Notes: generated from the sequence alone by a model not told the origin. A stretch of 64,000 nucleotides of DNA from Palleronia rufa (GCF_000743715.1 NZ_JQEY01000009.1:17023-81022), one strand, 5' to 3'; counted from the first letter of the stretch, positions 8,102-17,351 are shown. A program made the numbers and translations.

Positions 8102-9235
8102 ATGAGCGGCGCCGACGCCTTCACCATCGGCATAGAAGAGGAATATCTTCTGGTCGATGCGCGCACGCTCGATCTGGCGGAGGCGCCGGAAGCGATGATC
8201 GCGGAGTGCAAGCGCCGGCTGGGGGACCAGGTGGCGCCGGAGTTCCTGCGCTGCCAGATCGAGATCGGCACCAAGGTCTGCGACACGATAGGCGACGCGC
8301 GCACGGATCTGGGCAACCTGCGCCGCACCATCGCCGAGGTTGCCGAAGGGCACGGGCTGACCCCGATTTCCGCCGGCTGCCATCCCGCCGCCGACTGGTC
8401 CGAGCAGACCCACCGCGACCGCGACCGCTACAACCAGCTGAAAAAGGAGCTGGGCCTGATCTCCGACCGGATGCTGATCTGCGGGATGCACGTCCATGTC
8501 GGTATCGGCGACGACGACACCCGGATCGACCTGATGAACCAGGCCTCCTATTTCCTGCCGCACATGCTGGCGCTCTCGGCCTCCTCGCCGTTCTGGCAGG
8601 GCAAGGACACGGGCCTTGCCTCCTACCGCGTCGGCGTGTTCGACAACCTGCCCCGCACCGGCCTGCCGCCGCGGTTCGGGTCGTGGTCCGCGTACCGCCG
8701 CTACGTCGACACGCTGATCGACGCGGGTCTGATAGAGGACGCCACCAAGGTCTGGTGGGACCTGCGCCCCTCGGCCAACTACCCCACGCTGGAGGCGCGG
8801 ATCTGCGATGCCAGCCCGCGGATCGAGCAGACGCTGGCGCTTGCGGCGGTCTTTCAGGCGACGCTGCGGATGCTCTGGCGGCTCAAGACCGCCAACAAGC
8901 GCTGGCGCGTCTATGACAACTGCCTGATCGACGAGAACCGCTGGCGCGCCCGCCGCTTCGGCTGCGCCGAGGGGCTGCTGGATTTCGGTCTTGGCGAACT
9001 GGTCCCGGTCCCCCGCCTGGTAGAGGAATGGATCGACCTTTTGGCCGAGGACGCGGAGGCGCTGGATTCGGTCTCCGACGTCGCTTCCCTGCGCGACACC
9101 CTTGCCCGGGGCACCCCCGCCGACCGCCAGCGCCGTATCTTCCGCCAGGCCGTGGACGGCGGCGCCACGCCGCAGGAGGCCGCGCGCGCCGTGACCCGCG
9201 ACCTGGCGGATGCCTTTCTCGACGGTGTCGCATGA
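8102..9235 (+). CDS. YbdK-type carboxylate-amine ligase (glutamate-cysteine ligase family 2)
   Basis: A 377-residue member of the GCS2 family. The N-terminal [19 protein letters not shown] contains the acidic metal-binding residues. [18 protein letters not shown] and [19 protein letters not shown] are family blocks. E. coli YbdK has weak glutamate-cysteine ligase activity, so the real amine and acid substrates are uncertain. Start ATG 8102 leaves 37 bases to mmsA, and the next gene begins 13 bases after its stop. It is therefore part of the valine operon, although no role for it in that pathway is known. Confidence 0.88.
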   Translation: MSGADAFTIGIEEEYLLVDARTLDLAEAPEAMIAECKRRLGDQVAPEFLRCQIEIGTKVCDTIGDARTDLGNLRRTIAEVAEGHGLTPISAGCHPAADWSEQTHRDRDRYNQLKKELGLISDRMLICGMHVHVGIGDDDTRIDLMNQASYFLPHMLALSASSPFWQGKDTGLASYRVGVFDNLPRTGLPPRFGSWSAYRRYVDTLIDAGLIEDATKVWWDLRPSANYPTLEARICDASPRIEQTLALAAVFQATLRMLWRLKTANKRWRVYDNCLIDENRWRARRFGCAEGLLDFGLGELVPVPRLVEEWIDLLAEDAEALDSVSDVASLRDTLARGTPADRQRRIFRQAVDGGATPQEAARAVTRDLADAFLDGVA

Positions 9236-9248
9236 CGAAAGGATCGCC

Positions 9249-10388
9249 ATGGATTTCGCCCTGACAGAGGAACAGCAGGCCATCTTCGACATGGCCCGGC
9301 GCTTCGGCGCCGAGGAAATCGCCCCCCACGCCCGCGACTGGGAGCGCGACGGCACGATCCCGCGCGACCTCTGGGGCAAGGCGGCGGACCTGGGCTTCGG
9401 CGGGCTCTACGTGTCCGAGGAGGCGGGCGGCACCGGCCTCTCCCGCCTCGACGCGACGCTGGTGTTCGAGGCGCTCTCCATGGCCTGCCCCTCCGTCGCC
9501 GCCTTCCTGTCGATCCACAACATGTGCGCGGCGATGCTCGACCGCCATGGCTCGGAGGATCTGAAGTCCCGCATCCTCCTCCCCGCATGCCGGATGGAAA
9601 CGGTGCTGTCCTACTGCCTGACGGAACCCGGCGCGGGGTCCGACGCCGCCGCGCTGAAGACCCGCGCGACACGCACCAACGACGGCTACCGCGTCACCGG
9701 AACCAAGGCGTTCATCTCCGGTGCGGGCTATTCCGACGCCTATGTCGCCATGGTCCGCACCGGCGACGACGGCCCCCGGGGCATCTCTTCGGTGGTGATC
9801 GAGGATGGCGCCAAGGGCCTGTCCTTCGGCGGGCTGGAGGACAAGATGGGCTGGCGGTCCCAGCCCACGCGGCAGGTCCAGTTCGACGATTGCGCCGTTC
9901 CCGCCGCCAACCTGGTCGGAGAGGAGGGCCGCGGCTTTACCTATGCCATGGAGGGGCTGGACGGCGGGCGGCTCAACATCTCGGCCTGCTCGCTGGGGGC
10001 CGCGCAATCGGCGCTGGACGCGACGCTTGCCTACATGGCCGAGCGCCGCGCCTTCGGAAAACCGATCGCCGCGTTCCAGGCCCTGCAGTTCCGCCTGGCC
10101 GATATGGAGATCGCGCTGCAATCCGCGCGCCTCTTCCTGCGCCAGGCCGCCTGGATGGTGGACCGCAAGCACCCCGATGCCACGCGCCATGCCGCCATGG
10201 CCAAGGCGCTGGTCACAGAGGCCGGATCCCGCGTCGCGGACCAGTGCCTGCAACTCCACGGCGGCTACGGCTACCTTGCCGATTACGGGATCGAAAAGAT
10301 CGTCCGCGATCTGCGCGTCCACCAGATCCTGGAAGGCACCAATGAGATCATGCGCCTGATCACCGCCCGGGGCCTGCTGGCCCCATGA
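9249..10388 (+). CDS. Acyl-CoA dehydrogenase, probable isobutyryl-CoA dehydrogenase
   Basis: A 379-residue FAD flavoprotein. It starts MDFALTEEQQAIFDMARRF, has the FAD/substrate block LTEPGAGSDAAALKTRAT, and ends with LHGGYGYLADYGIEKIVRDLR followed by ILEGTNEIMRLI, the segment carrying the catalytic glutamate. Its place between mmsA and the hydroxyisobutyryl-CoA hydrolase points to isobutyryl-CoA oxidation to methacrylyl-CoA. Branched short-chain acyl-CoAs are the alternative. Its stop overlaps the next start by four bases (ATGA), indicating translational coupling. Confidence 0.9.
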   Translation: MDFALTEEQQAIFDMARRFGAEEIAPHARDWERDGTIPRDLWGKAADLGFGGLYVSEEAGGTGLSRLDATLVFEALSMACPSVAAFLSIHNMCAAMLDRHGSEDLKSRILLPACRMETVLSYCLTEPGAGSDAAALKTRATRTNDGYRVTGTKAFISGAGYSDAYVAMVRTGDDGPRGISSVVIEDGAKGLSFGGLEDKMGWRSQPTRQVQFDDCAVPAANLVGEEGRGFTYAMEGLDGGRLNISACSLGAAQSALDATLAYMAERRAFGKPIAAFQALQFRLADMEIALQSARLFLRQAAWMVDRKHPDATRHAAMAKALVTEAGSRVADQCLQLHGGYGYLADYGIEKIVRDLRVHQILEGTNEIMRLITARGLLAP

Positions 10389-11407
10389 CCGACCTGTCGA
10401 TCCGCACAGAGGGCCGCGCGGGCCGCATCACCCTGACCCGCCCGAAGGCGCTCAACGCCATGACCCACGCCATGGGCCTGGAGATCGAGCGCGCCCTGGA
10501 GGCCTGGGAGACCGACGCCGACGTGGCCCTGGTGCTGATCGACGCCGCCGGCGACAGGGCATTCTGCGCCGGGGGCGACATCGCCGCGATCCATGCCGAA
10601 GGCGCACGCGGCGACTATGCGCCCACCCGGACGTTCTGGCGCGACGAATACCGGCTGAACGCGCGCATCCGCACCTATCCCAAACCCGTGGTCACGTTGT
10701 TGCAGGGCTATACGATGGGCGGCGGCGTGGGGCTCGGCTGCCATGCCTCCGCGCGCGTGGTCTGCGAAAGCTCCCGCATCGCCATGCCCGAATGCGGCAT
10801 AGGCCTCGTGCCCGACGCGGGCGGCTCGCTGATCCTGGCGCGCGCGCCGGGACGGCTGGGCGAATACCTCGGCACCACCGGCCACCGGATGGGGCCGGCC
10901 TGCGCGATCCTCGCGGGCTTCGCGGACCGTTTCGTTCCGCAGGACGCCTGGCCGGATCTGGTGGCACGGCTGGTCGAAACCGGCGATCCCGCCGCCATCG
11001 CCGATGCCGCCACCGATCCGGACGAAAGCCCCCTCACGCCGCTTCGCGGCCGGATCGACACGCTCTTCGCCGCCCCGCGCCTGTCCCGGATCGCGGACGT
11101 CCTCGTCGCCGACGACACCGGGTTCGCCGCCGAAACCGCGGCGGCCCTGGCGCGCATCTCGCCGCTCTCGGGCGAATTGGCACTCGCCCTGATCCGCACC
11201 GTGCGCGGTCTCGACACGATCGAGGGCGCGCTGGAGCACGAGTACCGCTGCACCCACCGCCTGATCGAGACAGGCGACCTGATAGAGGGGATCCGCGCCC
11301 AGGTGATCGACAAGGACCGCACCCCGCGCTGGCGCCACGACAGCTTCGCCGCCGTCCCCGAGGCAGAGATCGCGTCCTACCTCGCCCCGCTCGGCACGCG
11401 GGCATGA
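10385..11407 (+). CDS. 3-hydroxyisobutyryl-CoA hydrolase (crotonase family)
   Basis: A 340-residue crotonase-fold enzyme. CAGGDIAAIHAEG and YTMGGGVGLGCHASARV form the oxyanion hole, and MPECGIGLVPDAGGS holds the catalytic glutamate and the aspartate that distinguish the hydrolases from hydratases. The length of about 340 residues and the C-terminal extension also fit HIBCH rather than the 260-residue enoyl-CoA hydratases. It releases 3-hydroxyisobutyrate for MmsB. It overlaps the dehydrogenase gene upstream by four bases. Confidence 0.88.
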   Translation: MTDLSIRTEGRAGRITLTRPKALNAMTHAMGLEIERALEAWETDADVALVLIDAAGDRAFCAGGDIAAIHAEGARGDYAPTRTFWRDEYRLNARIRTYPKPVVTLLQGYTMGGGVGLGCHASARVVCESSRIAMPECGIGLVPDAGGSLILARAPGRLGEYLGTTGHRMGPACAILAGFADRFVPQDAWPDLVARLVETGDPAAIADAATDPDESPLTPLRGRIDTLFAAPRLSRIADVLVADDTGFAAETAAALARISPLSGELALALIRTVRGLDTIEGALEHEYRCTHRLIETGDLIEGIRAQVIDKDRTPRWRHDSFAAVPEAEIASYLAPLGTRA

Positions 11408-11576
11408 GCCGATGCCGGAACGCGATCCCCGGCGCGACCGCTTCGCGCGCGATGCCGCACGGCGGCCTGCCGATGCGCGCGGACCCGGCCCCTGCACCCG
11501 GTACGGCCCCCGTCGGCCCCGCCCCCTCATCTGAGGTTGCGGCACAGTGGAACACCGGCCAACAAGGAGTGACAGC

Positions 11577-12446
11577 ATGAAGATCGCATTCATCGGCCTC
11601 GGCAACATGGGCCTGCCCATGGCCGTGAACCTGGCCCGGGCAGGCCACGACGTCACCGGCTTCGACACGCAGCCGGTGGAGGCGCCCTTCCCCCTCGCCG
11701 CCTCCGCCGAAAAGGCCGTGTCCGGGGCGGAGGTGGCCATCACCATGCTGCCCGACGGGCGGATCCTACGCGCCGTCGCGGACCGGATCGTACCGGCGAT
11801 GGGAGCGGGTGCGATCCTTCTCGACTGCTCCACGGTGGACGTGGAAAGCGCTCGCGCGGTGGCCGCCCAGGCACGAGAGGCGGGACTGGTTGCGCTCGAC
11901 GCGCCGGTGTCCGGCGGGATCGGCGGTGCGAAGGGCGGCACGCTCACCTTCATGGTCGGCGGCGGCGAGGAGGCTTTCGCCACGGTCGGTCCGCTGTTCG
12001 AGATCATGGGCCGGAAGGCCGTCCACTGCGGCGGCGCGGGCAACGGACAGGCCGCCAAGATCTGCAACAACATGATCCTGGGGGCGACGATGATCGTGAC
12101 ATGCGAGGCCTTCGCCCTGGCCGACAAGCTGGGGCTCGACCGTCAGGCGATGTTCGACGTCGTCTCCACCTCCTCCGGCTACTCCTGGTCGATGAACGCC
12201 TACTGTCCCGCGCCGGGCATCGGACCCGAAAGCCCTGCCGACGACGGCTACCGGCCAGGCTTCGCCGCGGAGCTGATGCTGAAGGACCTGCGGCTGGCGA
12301 TGGACGCGGCGCGCGCGGCGGATGCGGACACACCCCTGGGCCGCGCCGCCCGGGATCTCTACGAAACCTTCGTCGAGGATGAGGACGGCCGCGGACGCGA
12401 CTTCTCGGCCATGCTCCCGCGTCTCGTCGCACGGGGTCACGGCTGA
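11577..12446 (+). CDS. mmsB: 3-hydroxyisobutyrate dehydrogenase
   Basis: A 289-residue NAD+-dependent beta-hydroxyacid dehydrogenase that makes methylmalonate semialdehyde, the substrate of MmsA. IAFIGLGNMGLPMAVNL is the Rossmann motif, DAPVSGGIGGAKGGTLTFMVGG the substrate-binding block, and the lysine in GNGQAAKICNNM the catalytic base. ATG 11577 follows AAGGAG at a good distance. The 169-base gap from the previous gene is larger than others in the operon, so a separate promoter is possible. Confidence 0.95.
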   Translation: MKIAFIGLGNMGLPMAVNLARAGHDVTGFDTQPVEAPFPLAASAEKAVSGAEVAITMLPDGRILRAVADRIVPAMGAGAILLDCSTVDVESARAVAAQAREAGLVALDAPVSGGIGGAKGGTLTFMVGGGEEAFATVGPLFEIMGRKAVHCGGAGNGQAAKICNNMILGATMIVTCEAFALADKLGLDRQAMFDVVSTSSGYSWSMNAYCPAPGIGPESPADDGYRPGFAAELMLKDLRLAMDAARAADADTPLGRAARDLYETFVEDEDGRGRDFSAMLPRLVARGHG

Positions 12447-12455
12447 CGGGCATGA

Positions 12456-12516
12456 GGGGGCTCTGCCCCCGCCTGGCCTGCGGCCGACCCCCCGGGATAT
12501 TTGGGGAAAGATGAAG
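12456..12516. repeat. Dispersed intergenic repeat, copy A
   Basis: This stretch starts with the short palindrome GGGGGCTCTGCCCCC, continues through a CCCCCGGGAT-type block and ends in TGGGGAAAGATGAA. The same order of elements with the same spacing recurs at 37114-37168, about 25 kb away and next to unrelated genes. It therefore looks like a dispersed palindromic repeat family of this genome, reused here in a terminator. Confidence 0.7.
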
Positions 12517-12554
12517 CCCCCCCTGCCCTTCATCTTTCTAAAAATATCCCGGGG
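12490..12554. terminator. Long hairpin between convergent mmsB and dctM
   Basis: CCCCGGGATATTT (12490-12502) pairs with AAATATCCCGGGG (12542-12554), and inside it AAAGATGAAG (12507-12516) pairs with CTTCATCTTT (12528-12537). The genes on both sides converge on it, so it probably acts as a two-way terminator. A second perfect 9-bp hairpin follows immediately. Confidence 0.75.
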
Positions 12555-12557
12555 AGC

Positions 12558-12578
12558 GCGAGGGGCAGCGCCCCTCGC
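12558..12578. terminator. Second hairpin downstream of dctM
   Basis: GCGAGGGGC and GCCCCTCGC form a perfect nine-base-pair stem around a three-base loop, 35 bases after the end of dctM on the minus strand. There is no T-run, so it may act as an mRNA 3'-end barrier rather than a classical terminator. Confidence 0.6.
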
Positions 12579-12612
12579 CCGGGTCCGGGGGGCCCCGCCC
12601 CGCGGATCCGGA

Positions 12613-14061
12613 TCACCGGGTGATCAGCTCGGGCCCCATGAAGGTGGTCGGCAGCCAGGTCGAAAGCCACGGGATGTAGGTCACCAGCACCAGGAACACC
12701 AGCAGCACGCAGAGGAACGGCAGTGCCGCCCGCACCACGCCCATGACCGACATGTTGGCCACGCCGCTGGTCACGAAGAGGTTCAGGCCCACCGGCGGGG
12801 TGATCATCCCGATCTCCATGTTCACCACCATGATGATGCCGAGGTGGATCGGATCGATCCCGAGCTCGATGGCAATGGGAAAGACCAGCGGTGCCACGAT
12901 CACGATCAGGCCCGACGGCTCCATGAACTGGCCGCCGATCAGCAGGATGACGTTGACGATCACCAGGAACATGATCGGCCCGAACCCCGCGTCCAGCATC
13001 GCGCCGGCAATGTCCTGGGGGATCTGCTCGTCGGTCAGCACCTGCTTGAGGATCAGCGCGTTGGCGATGATGAACATCAGCACGATCGTCAGCTTGCCGG
13101 CCTCGAACAGCGTATCGCGGGTATCGCGGTGGAAGAACGCCGTCACCAGCGCCCAGGGCTTTTCCAGCAAGCTGGACTTGCCCGCCGCCGGCGCCTGGGC
13201 CGCCGAGAGGCTGCGCTCTCCCGGCTTCTCGACCATCGCCGCCATGGCCGGAGACCCGGCGCGGCCGTCGGCCAGCGGTCCCATGTCGCGGTAGACGAAG
13301 CAGGCGATGAAGAACGCGTAGACCGAAGCCACCGCCGCGGCTTCCGTCGGGGTAAAGATGCCGCCGTAGATGCCGCCCAGGATGATGACGATCAGGAACA
13401 GGCCCCAGGCCGCGTCCCGGCCCGACGCCCAGACCTCCCCCCATCCCTGCCACTCGCCCTTGGGCAGGGACCGGACCCTGGCGATGACGTAGATCGTCGT
13501 CATCAGCATCGTGCCGGCCAGAAGTCCCGGAATGACTCCGGCCAGGAACATCCTTCCCACGGACACATCCGTGGCGGACGCATAGACGACCATCACGATG
13601 GAGGGCGGGATCAGGATGCCCAGCGTGCCGGCGTTGCAGATCACCCCCGCCGCGAAGTCGCGGCTGTAGCCGACCTGCCGCATCCCGGCGATGACGATGG
13701 ATCCGATCGCAACCACCGTCGCGGGGGACGAGCCGGAGAGTGCTGCGAACATCATGCAGGCGAACACGCCGGCGATGGCCAGCCCGCCCGGCAGGTGCCC
13801 GACGATGGCGATGGAAAAGCGGATGATGCGCTGCGCCACCCCGCCCGTGGACATGAAGCTCGAGGCCAGGATGAAGAACGGGATCGCCAGCAGCGTGTAG
13901 TGCCCGGCCATCGCCTGATAGAAGCTCTGCGCGATCGACGCCAGCGACGTGTCCGAGAACCACAGCAGGAACAGGGTCGAGCTCAGCCCAAGCGCCACGG
14001 CGATGGGCACGCCGATCAGCAGCAGCCCGATCACCATCGAGAACAGCAGGACGACGTCCAT
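12613..14061 (-). CDS. dctM: TRAP transporter large permease subunit
   Basis: A 482-residue integral membrane protein, a little longer than usual DctM proteins (about 430). It has many hydrophobic helices, with the conserved blocks SSFMSTGGVAQRIIRF, ALSGSSPATVVAIGSIVI, GTLGILIPPSIVMVVYA and PTEAAAVASVYAF near the middle. The extra length is a soluble loop rich in Ala and Glu (about residues 275-320) before a conserved C-terminal half. DctM uses the sodium gradient to move the substrate delivered by the periplasmic DctP. It lies three bases from dctQ. Confidence 0.93.
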   Translation of the reverse strand: MDVVLLFSMVIGLLLIGVPIAVALGLSSTLFLLWFSDTSLASIAQSFYQAMAGHYTLLAIPFFILASSFMSTGGVAQRIIRFSIAIVGHLPGGLAIAGVFACMMFAALSGSSPATVVAIGSIVIAGMRQVGYSRDFAAGVICNAGTLGILIPPSIVMVVYASATDVSVGRMFLAGVIPGLLAGTMLMTTIYVIARVRSLPKGEWQGWGEVWASGRDAAWGLFLIVIILGGIYGGIFTPTEAAAVASVYAFFIACFVYRDMGPLADGRAGSPAMAAMVEKPGERSLSAAQAPAAGKSSLLEKPWALVTAFFHRDTRDTLFEAGKLTIVLMFIIANALILKQVLTDEQIPQDIAGAMLDAGFGPIMFLVIVNVILLIGGQFMEPSGLIVIVAPLVFPIAIELGIDPIHLGIIMVVNMEIGMITPPVGLNLFVTSGVANMSVMGVVRAALPFLCVLLVFLVLVTYIPWLSTWLPTTFMGPELITR

Positions 14062-14064
14062 GGC

Positions 14065-14760
14065 TCAGGCCTCCTTTTCGGATTGCGCGGCGCGGGCCTG
14101 CGCGTCGGCCACGTCGTCCTCGGCTTCGTGGCTGACGATGAAGCTTTCGCGCTTGCCCCGGACCACGTCCACGAAGGCCTGCGCGAAGCGGAACAGCAGC
14201 AGCGACACGCCCACGGGCAGCATGGTGTAGCCGACCACGCGGGGCAGCTTCTCGTACTCCTCGCCCATGTTGATGAGCGGCTCCAGCCAGCGCAGCACCG
14301 GCACCATGGGCACCTGATCGGTGATGTACCAGGCCTGGTCGCGGGTCTCTTCGAAACCGGTGGGAAACCAGCGCCCGGCCGTGCGGTCCAGCGACGCGTA
14401 GGGCGCCCAGTAGTCCCAGGCGCCCTTGAGCAGCAGCAGCGCGTAGATCAGGCAGATCACCCCCGCCAGGAGCGTCAGGACCCGCCGCGGACCGGAGGGC
14501 AGGACGTTCAGAAGCGCGTCCACGCCCAGATGCGCGGTCACCTTCACGCAATAGCTGACGCCGAACAGCACCAGCCAGGCGAACAGGATCAGCGTGACCT
14601 CCAGCCCCCAGATGAGCGAGGAGTTGAACAAATAGCGCAGCACGACATTGGCGAAGGTCACCATGGTCATCAGCCCCAGCAGCACGGCGATGGCGGTCTT
14701 TTCGAAGCCATCGACCGCGCGGTAGAGCGCGCCGCGATCCCGCGTATCGGATGTGGACAT
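14065..14760 (-). CDS. dctQ: TRAP transporter small permease subunit
   Basis: A 231-residue membrane protein with four hydrophobic segments. The first three are visible around AIAVLLGLMTMVTFANVVLR, ILFAWLVLFGVSYCV and VLTLLAGVICLIYALLLL, and the last at VVGYTMLPVGVSLLLFRF. The start at 14760 (MSTSDTRDRG) is preceded by GAGGC. It is longer than the minimal DctQ (about 170 residues) owing to a periplasmic insertion between helices 3 and 4. It sits between dctP and dctM in the usual PQM order. Confidence 0.9.
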   Translation of the reverse strand: MSTSDTRDRGALYRAVDGFEKTAIAVLLGLMTMVTFANVVLRYLFNSSLIWGLEVTLILFAWLVLFGVSYCVKVTAHLGVDALLNVLPSGPRRVLTLLAGVICLIYALLLLKGAWDYWAPYASLDRTAGRWFPTGFEETRDQAWYITDQVPMVPVLRWLEPLINMGEEYEKLPRVVGYTMLPVGVSLLLFRFAQAFVDVVRGKRESFIVSHEAEDDVADAQARAAQSEKEA

Positions 14761-14894
14761 GGATGCCTCCCCAGACGGTCGATCCTCGATATGCCGGTGC
14801 CGCGGAATGCCGGTGCCGCGGAACGTCCTCCGCCCGGCCCCGCCGGCAAGGGCCGCGGGCTGCGCCCCGAAAGGCGCGGCCCGCGGCGGTCGGA

Positions 14895-15923
14895 TCAGCC
14901 CGACACTTGCGCGTTGAACTCCTGGGCCGCGTCGATGTTCTCCTGGCCCACGTCGTCGGTGAACTGCTCCCAGACCGGTTTCATCGCATCGACCCAATCC
15001 TGGCGCTGCGCGTCGTCCAGCTCGCGGATCTCGGCGCCTGCATCCAGGATCGCCTGGCGCGCCTCCGCGTCCACGTCCGCCACCGCCGCGTTGCGCTCGT
15101 CGGTGACCTCGGCCAGGATCGTGGTGATCTGGTCGCGCACGTCGGGCTCCAGGCTGTCGAGCCAGTCCACGCTGGCCACCACCAGATAGTCGATGATGCC
15201 GTGGTTCGTCTCGGTGGTGCCGTCCTGCACCTCAAAGAACTTCTGCCCGTAGATGTTGGACCAGGTGTTCTCCTGCCCGTCCACGACGCCCTGCTGAAGC
15301 GCGCCGTAGACCTCCGAGAAGGCCATCGGCTGGGGCGAGGCGTCCAGCGCCTCCATCTGGGCCACCAGCACGTCCGACGGCTGGACGCGGAACTTCAGCC
15401 CCGCGGCGTCGCCCGGCTCGATCAGCGGCACGTTGGCCGAGAACTGCTTCATCCCGTTGTGCCAGAATTCCAGACCCTGAAGCCCGCGACGCTGCATGGA
15501 GTCCTTCATCGCCTTGCCGGCATCGGACTCCTGGAAGGCGTCGACCGCTGCGATATTGACGAACATGAACGGCAGGTCGAACAGGCGGAATTCCTTGGTG
15601 AAGGCCTCGAACTTCGACAGCGACGGCGCCGCCATCTGCACGTCGCCTTGCAGCATCGCCTCCAGCACCTGGTCGTCGTTGTAGAGCGTCGAGTTGGGAT
15701 AGACCTCCATGCAGGCGGTGCCGTTCATCTCGGCGTTGATCCGCTCCTGCAGCAGGCTGGCCGCGATGCCCTTGGGGTGCTTGTCGGTGTTGGTGACATG
15801 GCTGAACTTGATGACCATTTCGCCGTCGTTGCATTCGTTGGCGCCCTGGACCTCCTCGTCCTGGGCGCTCGCCGCGCCGGCCAGAAGGCCAAGGGCCATG
15901 GCTGTGGTGGTGAGAAACTTCAT
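14895..15923 (-). CDS. dctP: TRAP transporter substrate-binding protein
   Basis: A 342-residue exported protein with the signal peptide MKFLTTTAMALGLLAGAASAQ, followed by the C4-dicarboxylate-type core VIKFSHVTNTDKHPKGIAASLLQERI. The arginine in GLKFRVQPSDV is the conserved carboxylate-binding residue, and the block SEVYGALQQGVVDGQENTWSN is diagnostic. Start 15923 gives a proper signal peptide; the longer frame does not. The gene is first in the PQM operon. The substrate is probably a C4-dicarboxylate or another organic acid, inferred from the neighbouring DctBD-like pair. Confidence 0.92.
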   Translation of the reverse strand: MKFLTTTAMALGLLAGAASAQDEEVQGANECNDGEMVIKFSHVTNTDKHPKGIAASLLQERINAEMNGTACMEVYPNSTLYNDDQVLEAMLQGDVQMAAPSLSKFEAFTKEFRLFDLPFMFVNIAAVDAFQESDAGKAMKDSMQRRGLQGLEFWHNGMKQFSANVPLIEPGDAAGLKFRVQPSDVLVAQMEALDASPQPMAFSEVYGALQQGVVDGQENTWSNIYGQKFFEVQDGTTETNHGIIDYLVVASVDWLDSLEPDVRDQITTILAEVTDERNAAVADVDAEARQAILDAGAEIRELDDAQRQDWVDAMKPVWEQFTDDVGQENIDAAQEFNAQVSG

Positions 15924-16127
15924 CGTTATCCTCCCGATGCGATCGTTTCGATCCGGTCCGCCGCGCCGTCCCGAACGGGGCGCGGTCCGGGATGCAGGAT
16001 GAAGAGCCCTGCGCGCCGCGCAAGGCGGATTCTCGCTGTTTGCGGTAAAGTTTCGGATATCAGGGCCTTGCGGGGCGGGATTATTGCGCCGTCCGGCGGC
16101 GCTGTGCGGGTTTACGCACATCGGGCG

Positions 16128-17351
16128 TCAGGAACGGTAGGACTCCGGCCTCAGCCGGTGGCGGGCCAGCTTGTCGTAGAAGGTCTTGCGCGGCAGTTGC
16201 AGCGATCGCGCCGCGTCGCTGGCGCGGCCGTCGAACCGCTTCAGCGCGTCGATCAGCAGGCTGCGCTCATAGGCGGCCATCCGTTCGGCCAGACCCAGCC
16301 CGGTGTCCGGCGCGCCGCCCGCGCCCAGGGCAAAGCGCATGGCCGCGTTCATCAGCGCGCGGGTGTTGCCGGGCCAGTCCTGGGCGGTGAGCCGGGCCAG
16401 ATGCGCGTCGTCCACCTCCGGCGGCGCCACGCCCGCCTGGTCGGCCGCCTGGGCGACATAGGCGCGGAACATCGCCGGGATGTCCTCTGGCCGTTCCGAC
16501 AGGGACGGGATGCGCACCCGCAGCACGTCGAGCCTGAGCAGCAGGTCCGGGTCGAACCGGCCCTCGCGGCAGGCGGCGCCCGGATCGTCGGTGGTGCCGG
16601 CGATCACGCGCATCCCCGCGCCGGCCTCGATCCGGGCGCGCAGGGCGAACTGGGCGGCGGTGGTCAGGCGCGCGACCTCGTAGAGGTAGAGCGTGCCCTG
16701 CCCGGCGGCCTCGACCGCGGCGGCCACGTCCCCGGCGCCCAGCGACGCGGCGCGGACCTTGTGGAACGGGCGGCTGGCCGCGCCAGACAGCAGGTGGATG
16801 ACCTCCGCCACCTTCGACAGGCCCGATCCCGGCGCGCCGGTGATCAGCACCTCGGCATCGGTGCGCGCCACCTGCCGCACCCGGTCGCGCAGCGCCGCGG
16901 CCTGGGCGCTGACGCCGAAGATCCAGCGCTCGGCCGCGTCGCCGGCCGTGGCCCGGCGCTTCTGGCGGCGCGCGTCCAGCACGCTCCCGCGCGTCCGCAG
17001 CGCCTTGTCGAGCACGCCCACCAGGTCCTGCGGCGCGCAGGGTTTCTCCAGGAAGTCGAACGCGCCCTCCGCCATGGCCCGCACCGCCATCGGCACGTCG
17101 CCCTCTCCGGTCAGCAGGATCACCGGCAGCTCCGGGTCGATCCGCTGGACATGGTGGAGAAAGTGGAACCCGTCGCGCCCCGGCATCCGGATGTCGCACA
17201 GCACCACGCCGTCGTAATCGGGCACCAGCCGGTCCTTGGCCACGGTGACCGAGGCGACGGACTCGGCCTCCAGCCCGGCCAGATCCAGCGTCTGGCCCAG
17301 CGCGTCGCGCACATCGGCGTCGTCCTCGACCAGCAGCACGCGGCGGCTCAT
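16128..17351 (-). CDS. dctD: DctD-like response regulator with degenerate AAA+ domain
   Basis: A 407-residue NtrC-family regulator. The receiver domain (1-120) is intact, with Asp53 in LCDIRMPG as phosphorylation site and the Lys in FLEKPC. The central domain is eroded: Walker A reads GAPGSGLSK, the GAFTGA loop that contacts sigma-54 is absent, and Walker B reads GTLYLYEV with Tyr where the catalytic Asp should be. The C-terminal Fis-type helix-turn-helix (SDAARSLQLPRKTFYDKLARH) is intact. It should bind DNA but probably cannot drive sigma-54 polymerase. It overlaps the kinase gene by four bases. Confidence 0.88.
   Translation of the reverse strand: MSRRVLLVEDDADVRDALGQTLDLAGLEAESVASVTVAKDRLVPDYDGVVLCDIRMPGRDGFHFLHHVQRIDPELPVILLTGEGDVPMAVRAMAEGAFDFLEKPCAPQDLVGVLDKALRTRGSVLDARRQKRRATAGDAAERWIFGVSAQAAALRDRVRQVARTDAEVLITGAPGSGLSKVAEVIHLLSGAASRPFHKVRAASLGAGDVAAAVEAAGQGTLYLYEVARLTTAAQFALRARIEAGAGMRVIAGTTDDPGAACREGRFDPDLLLRLDVLRVRIPSLSERPEDIPAMFRAYVAQAADQAGVAPPEVDDAHLARLTAQDWPGNTRALMNAAMRFALGAGGAPDTGLGLAERMAAYERSLLIDALKRFDGRASDAARSLQLPRKTFYDKLARHRLRPESYRS

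Noticed and set aside
6364..8331. 655-codon minus-strand frame opposite mmsA
   Set aside because: It is a shadow of mmsA and ybdK-like genes; its His/Val/Gly/Asp-rich composition is typical of antisense reading.
12322..15189. 955-codon plus-strand frame opposite the TRAP transporter genes
   Set aside because: Composition is His/Gln/Arg/Asp-rich with no hydrophobic core, and the opposite strand carries dctM, dctQ and part of dctP.
15924..16127. A sigma-54 promoter upstream of dctP
   Set aside because: I found no GG-N10-GC element with the right surroundings in this gap, which also fits the degenerate regulator.
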